Source: Paenibacillus sp. KS-LC4
GTDB lineage: Bacteria > Bacillota > Bacilli > Paenibacillales > Paenibacillaceae
DNA: 64,000 nt
NCBI RefSeq assembly: GCF_036894955.1
Contig: NZ_CP145905.1
Span: 5,498,001-5,562,000, forward strand
Direction of reading: 5' to 3'
Positions 45,512 through 54,261 of this stretch are shown piece after piece. Every line of letters starts with the position of its first letter. Position 1 is the first letter of the stretch. The position numbers and the translations under genes are program-made. The notes under the pieces were generated by a model. The model saw only the letters and a program-made list of their open reading frames with translations. It was not told the origin of the DNA and made no database searches.

Positions 45512-46210
45512 CTAGTACTTCATCTTCATGCCTGAAATGTCGACAAAATTATCATCAAAATCAGCTTCGTCCAGCGATTGTATAAGATTGAATAATTGGT
45601 TAGAAGCCTCTAGCGGGTGTAAAGGTGCTTCTTCACCTCCCATATCCGTTCTCATCCACCCCGGATGAATAGCAAGCACTTTGAAGTTACGTGGCTTAAG
45701 CTCTCTTGCAAGCAATCTGCTGAACATATTGAGCGCTGCTTTTGACATGCAATATCCGTAATACTTTAACGGAATGTCCGATAGGCTTCCGGCTTCCGAG
45801 CTAATATTAATAATTATTTTATAGGCGCTGTCTTCCATAAGAGGCACTATTCCCTGTACGACTGACACTGGGCCAAGCAGATTCGTTTTGATCGTTGTTT
45901 CCAAATCATGGATGTCAACGTCCTGTATTTTCTTGCAGCGCATTCCTTCCCGGGCCGCATTATTAATTAAGATATCAATGAATGGCAGCGTCTCCTTAAT
46001 TAAGCGGCAAGCCTCTTTTACCGACAACGGATCGCTCGCATCCATTTGTACAATGATTAACGAATCATTAAAGTCTGCTTTGAGCTTGCGTAATTCATCG
46101 GATTGCGATAAACCGCGTACACTTGCGACAACACAATGTCCCTTCTGCAAAAAAAATATTGTTAGGCTAAGCCCAAAGCCACGATTGGCGCCTGTGACAA
46201 ATACATTCAT
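45512..46210 (-). CDS. Short-chain dehydrogenase in the butirosin-type cluster
   Basis: This 232-residue classical SDR has the NAD(P) site FVTGANRGFGLSLTIFFLQK, INNAAREG, catalytic Ser in NISSEAGSL and the pair YCMSK. AGGAGG is 11 bases before the ATG. It occupies the slot between btrE and btrG, where the alphabetical naming of the butirosin genes would put btrF, but I cannot confirm that identity or the reaction. It is related to the SDR at 34382-35104 (shared PGWMRTDMGGEEAP-type block). It could reduce a keto sugar, or be the reductase partner of the radical SAM enzyme instead of the distal SDR. Confidence 0.85.
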   Translation of the reverse strand: MNVFVTGANRGFGLSLTIFFLQKGHCVVASVRGLSQSDELRKLKADFNDSLIIVQMDASDPLSVKEACRLIKETLPFIDILINNAAREGMRCKKIQDVDIHDLETTIKTNLLGPVSVVQGIVPLMEDSAYKIIINISSEAGSLSDIPLKYYGYCMSKAALNMFSRLLARELKPRNFKVLAIHPGWMRTDMGGEEAPLHPLEASNQLFNLIQSLDEADFDDNFVDISGMKMKY

Positions 46211-46229
46211 GACAGCCTCGGCCTCCTGA

Positions 46230-47285
46230 TCATCCGTAAGTTAATAGAACCTGTAGAATATTTTCAGAATTACGGTCGATCATTTCATAAGCGGAAGGGG
46301 CATCCTCGAACGGAATCCGATGCGTTATCAGGTTATGCAGTTTCAGCTCTGAGAGCAATTGCTTCCCTATCTCACTTTTTCTTTTATCGTCGTACATATG
46401 TCGAATTGAAGGGTCCGTGCCGAGCGTCTGTGAAGCACGAATCGCAATTCTGTTCTGATGGAACTCTTCACCTAGATTGAGGATGCTGTTCCCACCCTGA
46501 TACCAGCCTACGGCAGTAACCGTAGTATCTGGCGCCGCCATTCGGATTGCTTCGTTTAAAGCGGCAGGGTTTCCTGAAACCTCAATTACAGCATCGGCCC
46601 CTCGGTTATTCGTAAGCCTTCTGATTTCCCCCGCAGCGTTGGATATCGAGCGAGGATTAATACATACGTCAATTCCATTCTCCTTGGCGATACGCAACCT
46701 GTGATCGTGCAAATCGATCCCGATAACAAGCGAGGCACCCGAGCGCTTCACAAGCTGTGAGATGAGTTGGCCCACAACGCCCAAACCGGATACTACAACT
46801 GTATCGCCGACCTTAATTCTAGTATCAAGAATCGCATTATATGCCGTAACCAAGTTGGTGTAAAATACGCAATGTTCAGGCGGTATGTTATCCGGCACTT
46901 TAAATATCTTTTTGTAATTTTTGTTGACAATCGACTGATGAGGGCCATGTGAAAAAACAAGATCGCCGACTTTAAAACCTTCCACTTTTGAGCCTAAATC
47001 AATAATAGTACCAACATTGGAATACCCCATAAACCAAGCTTCGTCATCGCAGCTTCGAATGGGGTATCGAAGGCGATTACGCTCTTCGATATCGTAAAAT
47101 AATCGGGTTTCAGGGTCTAAATCTCTCGTAAAGTACGGTGCCGTCCCACGGTACGCCCCCATTTCGGTCCCGTGGCTGATTCCGGAATATAAGCTTTGAA
47201 TACGACACTGATAATCTTTCAGAGCAATGCTCTCAATTGACTCTACTTTTAACGATCGTGGTCCATAATAGGTTAGTACTTTCAT
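46230..47285 (-). CDS. btrE: BtrE-like alcohol dehydrogenase homologue without catalytic zinc Cys
   Basis: This 351-residue medium-chain dehydrogenase has the Rossmann motif VVVSGLGVVGQLISQLVKRS. Where catalytic zinc enzymes have Cys, it has YSGISHGTEMGAYRG, typical of the BchC-like branch. AAGGAG is ten bases before the ATG at 47283-47285; the longer frame overlaps btrD without a site. Homologues in actinomycete clusters oxidise 2-deoxy-scyllo-inosamine. In the butirosin pathway that step is done by the radical SAM enzyme BtrN, also present here, so the role of this protein is open. Confidence 0.82.
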   Translation of the reverse strand: MKVLTYYGPRSLKVESIESIALKDYQCRIQSLYSGISHGTEMGAYRGTAPYFTRDLDPETRLFYDIEERNRLRYPIRSCDDEAWFMGYSNVGTIIDLGSKVEGFKVGDLVFSHGPHQSIVNKNYKKIFKVPDNIPPEHCVFYTNLVTAYNAILDTRIKVGDTVVVSGLGVVGQLISQLVKRSGASLVIGIDLHDHRLRIAKENGIDVCINPRSISNAAGEIRRLTNNRGADAVIEVSGNPAALNEAIRMAAPDTTVTAVGWYQGGNSILNLGEEFHQNRIAIRASQTLGTDPSIRHMYDDKRKSEIGKQLLSELKLHNLITHRIPFEDAPSAYEMIDRNSENILQVLLTYG

Positions 47286-47305
47286 AATTAAATGCTCCTT
47301 CCCAA

Positions 47306-48115
47306 TTACAACGAATGAAATAAACGAATTAGTTCGGTATCCGTTTTTCTTACCCAAAAAACCTCAATTCCGTCGTTCAACATACTGTTTTGAATTTCAT
47401 CCGTTTCATTCACGTTAAACAATCCCAATAATTGAGACCTATACTCCATAATAGCCATAGCCTTTAGCTGAGCCAGTTCCTTCACGTGAATATTGATCCG
47501 AATCCAATCGCGCTCCGAAAATGGTTGATCCTCTTTCCAATAAGGAACCTCAGCATAAAATAGAACACAATACCCAGCAGCCGCTAACTGCTTCCCCACC
47601 TTAATCAGTATGCGATGATCGACATGATTCGAGATTGCCGGAAACACCCATCTATAAGCATAATTCTGGTCGGTGGTTTGAACATATTTTAAAAATTCAG
47701 CACACACATTGGCTTCATCCTCAACATGCGGCGCCCCAAAAAGCTCGTCCTCTGTTGCGTAAAAGCAAGAGCCTTCACTTTCGCGGTATATCGCATCCGG
47801 AATATCCATTGTCTTAACGCAGCTTATTCCAATCCTCTCCATAGCACGTGCGTCTTCCGCCCTGCGTATAGAAAGTAGCTCCAAACAATGTCCTATGGAT
47901 ACCGACTCGCATGTCAGTCCCAAATCCTCAACAACATAATCAATTGCGACCTGACTAGGAACATAGCTATCCGCAGGTCCCCCACCATAAACGGTATTCA
48001 CTGTGCATGCATACTTTCTATCTAGCAGCTTCATAATAGTTGCTGCACAAGACAGTACCACATCATCATAATGAGGAGAAACAAATATGAACTTATCGGC
48101 GTTCAACCAGCTCAT
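47306..48115 (-). CDS. btrD: PIG-L-type deacetylase, BtrD-like 2'-N-acetylparomamine deacetylase
   Basis: This 269-residue zinc deacetylase of the LmbE/PIG-L family has metal ligands in FVSPHYDDVVLSCAATI (H-x-D-D type) and NHVDHRIL. BtrD removes the 2'-acetyl group after BtrM adds N-acetylglucosamine to 2-deoxystreptamine, giving paromamine. GAGGG lies eight bases before the ATG at 48113-48115. The gene overlaps the end of btrC by 23 bases. Confidence 0.9.
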   Translation of the reverse strand: MSWLNADKFIFVSPHYDDVVLSCAATIMKLLDRKYACTVNTVYGGGPADSYVPSQVAIDYVVEDLGLTCESVSIGHCLELLSIRRAEDARAMERIGISCVKTMDIPDAIYRESEGSCFYATEDELFGAPHVEDEANVCAEFLKYVQTTDQNYAYRWVFPAISNHVDHRILIKVGKQLAAAGYCVLFYAEVPYWKEDQPFSERDWIRINIHVKELAQLKAMAIMEYRSQLLGLFNVNETDEIQNSMLNDGIEVFWVRKTDTELIRLFHSL

Positions 48116-49214
48116 AACCGATTCCCTCACACAAAACTTCGTATATCAACGATTGATTAACAGCCGTGATCAGAGAATCGTTTTTCATCCATGGAACACC
48201 AGCACCTTTCAGCAGCACCATTCCCAGTTGATCTCGGCCCATACTCAGGTATCCTCGTTTGTTGTCATTCAACTGGTAGTGCAGGATCGCATCAGCGTTA
48301 ACCGCTGGTTCAATGTCCTGCAGCACGCCAATTTTTTGCAGCAATTCGTAATGCAGCTCTACGTCTCGCTGAGAGAGCAACTCCATTCGGTTCGCAATTT
48401 TGGCCGCATAGATCATCCCTGCAGCAATTGCTTCCCCATGCAGCAGTCTCCCCTTTTCTGCCAGTTCCAGTGCATGACCGATCGTATGACCATACTCAAA
48501 AATGAGCCCGCGTTTCTTTTCGAAGACATCCTCGCACAAGAGTGTCATTTTCGCTTCGATGCAATATTCAATAAAACGTTCGATTTCTTCAGGAGTATAC
48601 TTGTTGTCTGGTCGCAAGAGCTGAACAATTTCATTCATACCGCCAACCAACAAATTTTTTATTAATTCACACATTCCAGCCCTGATGTGACGCTGTGGGG
48701 CCCGAGACAAAACAGCCGTATCTGCCAAAACTAAACGAGGCGTATAATAAAACCCTACTAGATTTTTTCCACCTTTCAGGTTAACGGCTTGTTTGATGGA
48801 AAGCACCGAATCTGAGGCCGCAAGAAAGGTCGTCGGATAATGAATTAATGCAATACCGCGAAATAAGAGGCCTGCCAACACACCTGCTATATTGCCAGTA
48901 AGCCCGCCCCCTACCGCAACAATCGCGCTTCTGCGGTCAGCTCCCAGGCCAATGATTTCCTCTGCCGCCTGATTAACGGCATCTAACGACTTATGCTGCT
49001 CTCCATCTGCCACTCGGATAGTATGCGTCGGCGCAATCACCCCAAATGCATCAACCGCTCTAGCAATGATATCGTTAGGTACACCTTTATCCGCTATAAT
49101 GAAGAAATTCCCGTACTCGCTCTTATCGATATATTGACTAAGAGAGAGCAATATGTTTTCGCCGAATATATAGTCAAACTGCCTTTCTCCAAATCTAATT
49201 TTTTTATTTATCAT
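48093..49214 (-). CDS. btrC: 2-deoxy-scyllo-inosose synthase
   Basis: This 373-residue enzyme of the dehydroquinate synthase family converts glucose 6-phosphate to 2-deoxy-scyllo-inosose, the first committed step to 2-deoxystreptamine. Visible features are the NAD-binding VAVGGGLTGNIAGVLAGL, PTTFLAASDSVLSIKQAVN, and metal ligands in GMCELIKNLLVGG, FEYGHTIGHALEL and LLHGEAIAAGM. Length and sequence fit BtrC rather than AroB. The ATG at 49212-49214 follows AGGTG; the GTG three codons earlier is part of that site. It starts one base after the aminotransferase stop. This gene alone identifies the cluster as a 2-deoxystreptamine aminoglycoside locus. Confidence 0.95.
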   Translation of the reverse strand: MINKKIRFGERQFDYIFGENILLSLSQYIDKSEYGNFFIIADKGVPNDIIARAVDAFGVIAPTHTIRVADGEQHKSLDAVNQAAEEIIGLGADRRSAIVAVGGGLTGNIAGVLAGLLFRGIALIHYPTTFLAASDSVLSIKQAVNLKGGKNLVGFYYTPRLVLADTAVLSRAPQRHIRAGMCELIKNLLVGGMNEIVQLLRPDNKYTPEEIERFIEYCIEAKMTLLCEDVFEKKRGLIFEYGHTIGHALELAEKGRLLHGEAIAAGMIYAAKIANRMELLSQRDVELHYELLQKIGVLQDIEPAVNADAILHYQLNDNKRGYLSMGRDQLGMVLLKGAGVPWMKNDSLITAVNQSLIYEVLCEGIGYELVERR

Positions 49215-49215
49215 T

Positions 49216-50517
49216 TCATTCACCTGTTATCTTAGTAAGTATCTTTAGTTGTTCTGCATACGGTAAAATATCCGATGCGCCGTCAATCATATTCCATGCC
49301 GCTTGAAACGTTTGCTCTGCGGACACTTTTACATGCTGTAAGTGGGAATGCTTGTCCGTTAGACGATCGATCACATTGGCGAATCGTCCCGCAATTATCT
49401 GCTGAACATGCTCGTCCATACTTAAAGAAATTGATTGATTATCTCCTTCGAACAGTAGAATGCCTTGCTCAACGGATTCCCGATAAAAATCCTGCTCCAG
49501 CTTTTCATCCCCGAACACAAACTGGAATAAGGGTCCACCGTTTACCTCAATCGGGAGCAAGGACTGTCCGATCAGCTCACGTAAAATACCAATCAGGCTT
49601 TGGCTGTAGACATTTAATTTCTCGTAACCTGATTTTAGCTCCATCTGCTCCAGTGTCGCGAGGGAGGAAACAATCGGCAACATTTGGTAGTAAGCAGTGT
49701 ATGTGTACTCCTTCGTTTGCTCCATGATGCCATCAGGCCCGACTATGCACGATAGCCGCTGACCGTTAGACAAGCCTTTAGAAAAAATATAAAGATCAGC
49801 CTTTTGATCCGTAACAAGCTCTAGCGAAGCGCCTTGGCGATGTCTGTATCCTTGCTTCACATCATCGCAACATATGAGTACTTGATGCATCCTGCAAATC
49901 TCGATCAGCTTTGTTATCGTTGCAGCAGATAAGTAGGTATAATCAGGCGAGAAAATAACCAGGGCAACCTGTCCCTTATATTTCGTCAGCACTTCATCAA
50001 GCAGTTGGGGAACAAAATAGAACTCCACGACACCTTCATCGTTGGCTGTCAGCCATTCTCCACTCGACCGCCACATGGGATCCCAACCGTGATAACCTGC
50101 GCTCACAATGATTTTTTTACCCGTCGCTGCTCGTGCTGCGCATACTGCCGCCCTGCAAGCCGCAGTACCCGTTGTAAAAAATGATACCTTTGAATCTGGT
50201 AAAGCAAGATCGGTCTTTATTCTTTTCGCCAACTCGATAATCGGCAACGAAGGTCCCGTCACGATTTCGCCATTCTGCTCTAGAAACGTATGAATGGCCG
50301 AGGTAACAGCTTGATCGTTATGACCAAGAACGATGGAGCCTTTGCCATTGACCAAATCAATATAATCTTTCCCGTTATAATCATATAAAAATGAACCCTT
50401 GCCCTTGGCAAACAGAAGTCTGGACTCCTGTTTATGATCTACCGGTGAGTCGATATACGTACCGATCACTCCCAGAAGCACCTCGGCGTTCATCTCAACT
50501 TTACTATCAGCATTCAT
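49216..50517 (-). CDS. btrB: Class III aminotransferase, BtrB-like neamine (6') transaminase
   Basis: This PLP aminotransferase of the glutamate-1-semialdehyde aminomutase-like group has 433 residues. The PLP Lys is in YIFSKGLSNGQ (residue 247), the Asp contacting PLP is in LICCDDVKQGYR, and SAGYHGWDPMW is the aromatic stacking loop. BtrB/NeoN converts 6'-oxo-paromamine made by BtrQ into neamine. GGAGG is nine bases before the ATG at 50515-50517; a TTG seven codons upstream precedes the site. It lies directly before btrC, as in the butirosin order B-C-D-E. Confidence 0.9.
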   Translation of the reverse strand: MNADSKVEMNAEVLLGVIGTYIDSPVDHKQESRLLFAKGKGSFLYDYNGKDYIDLVNGKGSIVLGHNDQAVTSAIHTFLEQNGEIVTGPSLPIIELAKRIKTDLALPDSKVSFFTTGTAACRAAVCAARAATGKKIIVSAGYHGWDPMWRSSGEWLTANDEGVVEFYFVPQLLDEVLTKYKGQVALVIFSPDYTYLSAATITKLIEICRMHQVLICCDDVKQGYRHRQGASLELVTDQKADLYIFSKGLSNGQRLSCIVGPDGIMEQTKEYTYTAYYQMLPIVSSLATLEQMELKSGYEKLNVYSQSLIGILRELIGQSLLPIEVNGGPLFQFVFGDEKLEQDFYRESVEQGILLFEGDNQSISLSMDEHVQQIIAGRFANVIDRLTDKHSHLQHVKVSAEQTFQAAWNMIDGASDILPYAEQLKILTKITGE

Positions 50518-50550
50518 GAGACAGAACCTCCAGTTCAATATTTTAAGTTG

Positions 50551-53500
50551 TCACCCTTTTAAAGGGAAATCGCTATATAGAACTTCCATCAAAATATTGT
50601 ATCGAAGCTTATGCTGCGCCATGTTGGCAATAATCCGTTCCTCTTGTTCCTGCCCTCTGCCATAAGGAATATATTGAACATCATCCAAAATAACCTTTAA
50701 TAACTCCTGCTGAATGCGATGGGCATGGGCATGCAGTAAGTACTGTTTAGCCCTCTTAAATTTTTTGCCTTCCTTCACTAATCGTTCAGCCAGTACCTCG
50801 ACCGATTCGGTCCGATCTATATAAACATGCGGACAGTAATGAAGCATTTTATCGACCAAAATCTTCTTGACGCTGTCTTTCAGCCCTTTATGAATTTCAT
50901 AAACCTGTATAGACACATCCTTGCGTCTAAATAAGTTTTTACATAGCAGATCCAATACATTTGGCTTATCGATCACGAGCTGCAAATGGTCCGTCGTCGC
51001 TTTCGGCCAAACAGCCGAAAGCAGCAATGAAATAAATGTTGCTTTCTCGTATTGCGAAAACCACTCTGAATAGCACTCTAAGCTTGAGAGATGTGGCTCA
51101 ATATTTGAGAGTTCGCTCATGCACACTTGGAATCCCCCACGATACAGCCGAAGCAGATCATCTCGCAAAGTCGGAGAAATACAAATATTCGTTAAGATAG
51201 AAGACAACGCGAACAGATGCACATTAACGAATTGTTTGGAATCATCATATTGCACTCGGTACTCCGCCAGCTTATTGAATATATCGCCCCATTCGGAATC
51301 GTTAAAACGGCTCTCAAGACCGTCAACCATTTCATTCGACGTGTGTGAAAAATCATAGGAGCTATCTAGCATGAATCTCATAATCTCAAAAATCCGTTTA
51401 AAATCAGCCTGGGACATTTTCCCTTTATCCTGCTTCTCAATAGAGATATAGCAGGTCCAGGTGCCGACGACTTTCTCATATCGGGCCGCAAATTTATACT
51501 TTTCGAACCATGTGTTAAACTTCTCTATGAATTTGGTGAATGCGATCAAGCGGCCCACTTCCTCATCCTCTACGGAAGGTGGCTCGCTGAATTCCACGAG
51601 GACAAGATTGGAATAGAACGTAAAACCTGCTTTATGTGTACACATCGATAGCTCTATTTCAAAAAAGTCCTTTTGAGATCTTAAAAGGCGGTTTTCCTGT
51701 TCAGAGAACGTATTCGCAAAACCGACCATTTCCTTCAAAAATGCTGGTTGTAGTTTTCCAGTTGATGCAGGTGCGAGTGATAGTGACCATTGATGCAGCA
51801 CGTTATGCAACTGATGCGGGTTTTTAATCGAAATTTGCCTCATGTCGTCAACATCCATCGCATCCTGCAGCCTCGTTTTCCAGTGAATTTCCTCCAAAAA
51901 GAAATCTTGATGCTCATGCTGCCGATTTTGTTGATCCTTCAGCCAGGCGTAGAACGTTTGAAGCACCTTGCTTTGGTTATCAAACTCTTTAATAAACGAC
52001 AACCATAACATGAGCAGCTTCAGGTATCCCTGGTAAAGCGCAGCAGTATGACTTTCACAAAGCTGCAGCAACAATTGCTTCGCCGTGTGATCGAAAAGCT
52101 CAACAGCAATTTGAAATAACGAACTATTCAGATCGGCAAGGGAATCATATTTATTGATTTCACTGCACAGCTCTTGAAAGACTTTTGTAAACGCCTCAAA
52201 TTTATAAAGATTGTCCAGATTATAATAGGATAAGAACAACTCCGCATTCAGTACGGAATATTCGTTGTACAACTCCAGTAATAGCCTGTTAGTGAACGAC
52301 TCGTTCATAAATCTGCACAGCTGTCCAGCATTCAAGTAAATATCCTTGCACAATCTATTGAGCACAGGCAGGTCGGTCGCTTCTATTTCCGCAACAATAC
52401 GATAAAATTGATTGAGCAGCCAGCTTATCTCCTCACCGTTATAGATGGGGAGGGACTGTACGTGCTGATAATAGTCATACAGACGATCTAGACGCTGCGC
52501 ACCTGCATACGGCTGGCACGATGAAATATCGGTTTGAAGGCGATTTATCAGTAACGGAAGGCTGCTGCTGTTGCGATAGTCTGTAAGCAGCCCTTTCATG
52601 CGAAGCAGCTTCCAGTATATATAAGCCTCTGCACCTTTCTTGCTTTCCGCACCGAATTTTAACGGATAGGTTTCAAGGAATGGATCCTTTTGCAAGCCTG
52701 ACGAATGCATCTGTGCTTTCAAATAATCATTCGCTTCTTGAGGAGCGAGATGCTTCAGAAGATAACCTGCGTTCAGCATTCTTCCGTAAATGGTTGGCGA
52801 ATACCACTCTGTAGTCCCGTACATAAAGAACCGATGGGAAGGATAGATGCTATTTTGCACCAACCGCTCACGCGTCTGTTCGTCAATATAAGAGCGATCT
52901 AGTATATCCTTAAAACCGTCATGAACAGCATTAATGTTCCCAGATTCGAAATCCTGATTATCTTCCATTGATTGAATAACGAGGCATTGATCAGGAAGTG
53001 TGATCAGTTCCCGTTCCGTAAACACTAGCTTCTCAACAATACGACCGTTGTAAAACCAGCATTGCCTGGTAAACGGATCAACAATCACGTATTCGAATGA
53101 TTCGGGAATCGCAGAGGGCGCAAGCCTAAACACCGGGATTCCTATTTGACTAAACATGATTCCAGCATGCTCGGTTCGAGAGCCGATCTCAACAAAAACT
53201 GCAGTGAACTCCTGCTTATTTTCATTTGTGGAATAGGTAATATATATATTCCAAGCATCATTTAGCGTAACAGCTTTAATATATTTTCCGGGAGACGGAA
53301 GCTTACCATGGACGATAACCTCATTGGCAGTCAAAAGAACCGCTGCTGCACCATGCTTCAATTGATCTCGTGATTCGTTAGTTAAGGAGTAGACGCTTTG
53401 CAGCATTCTATAGTTGGCTGCGGGTCGTGCCTGCACCAAATATAATCGGGAGATATTGATCTCCTGAAATGTGCTGCCTTGCCACAGATTGAGCTCTTGA

Positions 53501-54228
53501 TCCGGCAAAATATAATGAACACTATTAAAGGTTTGCACGTGCTGGGTTGAAAACAATTGGAAACCGCATGCGAGCTGACCAGAAATTCGATTCCCATTTC
53601 GTTCTGTCAAGCTAGTCATGGATACGATTCCACATTCGGTGTCTGCTACCCACTCGCAATCTAGCGGCACTCCATCTATCTCAGAATGGATTTTTTCCAT
53701 GATACTCAACACCTTCTGCACATCGGAACGGCTTAAATAAGGCGTTGCGAGATGTTCAGGTTGTTCGCAGCTGTCGGACTGAATCAACGGCTGAATGAAT
53801 ATAGGAATCGGAGAAGCGGCTACTTCCATCGTTCTTTCAAACAATGCGCTTTGACTGAGAGCCCGCTCCGTACGTCCACTTAACATGACCTGCGAGAGCA
53901 CCTCGAAAAAGTGGTTTGGGTCATCGCAGACCAAGCTTAAATATGCGCCTGCATTCGTATAATCCAGCTTGTCTTCGTCCCCTGAGCTTCTGACTATCCA
54001 AGGCATCGGTCCGCAAACCTCCGTTACTTCGTCAAGCATAGAAGGACGAATCCAGCGAATATAGGCCGCCAAATTCATTTCAGCGGTATTGTTATCTCCT
54101 TCATAAACTTCCTGCCATCTTTGTGCTAGTACTACATCAATTGGATAAGTCGCAGGAATTAGGTCGGAGATTGACGAGTTTTCCTTGAATTTTAACAATC
54201 TATCGCACTTCTCACCAAATCGGCTCAT
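50551..54228 (-). CDS. Large PEP-synthase/dikinase-like protein with novel C-terminal region
   Basis: This protein has 1225 residues. Residues about 25-270 resemble the ATP-binding domain of pyruvate phosphate dikinase/PEP synthase: PWIVRSSGDEDKL, DCEWVADTE and the closing RLYLVQARPA. Residues about 300-375 form a swivelling phosphohistidine domain with GSRTEHAGIMFSQIGIPVFR (His354). No PEP/pyruvate barrel follows; the last 850 residues are mostly helical and match nothing I recognise. The layout recalls dikinase-type antibiotic phosphotransferases (rifampin phosphotransferase has ATP, substrate and His domains), but domain order differs. GGGAGG is six bases before the ATG at 54226-54228; an ATG at 54261 overlaps the preceding stop. 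It sits between btrL and btrB. A phosphotransfer role in biosynthesis or self-protection is possible. Confidence 0.7.
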   Translation of the reverse strand: MSRFGEKCDRLLKFKENSSISDLIPATYPIDVVLAQRWQEVYEGDNNTAEMNLAAYIRWIRPSMLDEVTEVCGPMPWIVRSSGDEDKLDYTNAGAYLSLVCDDPNHFFEVLSQVMLSGRTERALSQSALFERTMEVAASPIPIFIQPLIQSDSCEQPEHLATPYLSRSDVQKVLSIMEKIHSEIDGVPLDCEWVADTECGIVSMTSLTERNGNRISGQLACGFQLFSTQHVQTFNSVHYILPDQELNLWQGSTFQEINISRLYLVQARPAANYRMLQSVYSLTNESRDQLKHGAAAVLLTANEVIVHGKLPSPGKYIKAVTLNDAWNIYITYSTNENKQEFTAVFVEIGSRTEHAGIMFSQIGIPVFRLAPSAIPESFEYVIVDPFTRQCWFYNGRIVEKLVFTERELITLPDQCLVIQSMEDNQDFESGNINAVHDGFKDILDRSYIDEQTRERLVQNSIYPSHRFFMYGTTEWYSPTIYGRMLNAGYLLKHLAPQEANDYLKAQMHSSGLQKDPFLETYPLKFGAESKKGAEAYIYWKLLRMKGLLTDYRNSSSLPLLINRLQTDISSCQPYAGAQRLDRLYDYYQHVQSLPIYNGEEISWLLNQFYRIVAEIEATDLPVLNRLCKDIYLNAGQLCRFMNESFTNRLLLELYNEYSVLNAELFLSYYNLDNLYKFEAFTKVFQELCSEINKYDSLADLNSSLFQIAVELFDHTAKQLLLQLCESHTAALYQGYLKLLMLWLSFIKEFDNQSKVLQTFYAWLKDQQNRQHEHQDFFLEEIHWKTRLQDAMDVDDMRQISIKNPHQLHNVLHQWSLSLAPASTGKLQPAFLKEMVGFANTFSEQENRLLRSQKDFFEIELSMCTHKAGFTFYSNLVLVEFSEPPSVEDEEVGRLIAFTKFIEKFNTWFEKYKFAARYEKVVGTWTCYISIEKQDKGKMSQADFKRIFEIMRFMLDSSYDFSHTSNEMVDGLESRFNDSEWGDIFNKLAEYRVQYDDSKQFVNVHLFALSSILTNICISPTLRDDLLRLYRGGFQVCMSELSNIEPHLSSLECYSEWFSQYEKATFISLLLSAVWPKATTDHLQLVIDKPNVLDLLCKNLFRRKDVSIQVYEIHKGLKDSVKKILVDKMLHYCPHVYIDRTESVEVLAERLVKEGKKFKRAKQYLLHAHAHRIQQELLKVILDDVQYIPYGRGQEQEERIIANMAQHKLRYNILMEVLYSDFPLKG

Positions 54229-54261
54229 GCTGTGCCTCCCACTAAAATTTACGGCAACCAT

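Noticed and set aside
48093..49214. Shikimate-pathway dehydroquinate synthase (aroB)
   Set aside because: Same superfamily, but the context of btrB, btrD, btrN and btrR homologues and the sequence blocks fit 2-deoxy-scyllo-inosose synthase.
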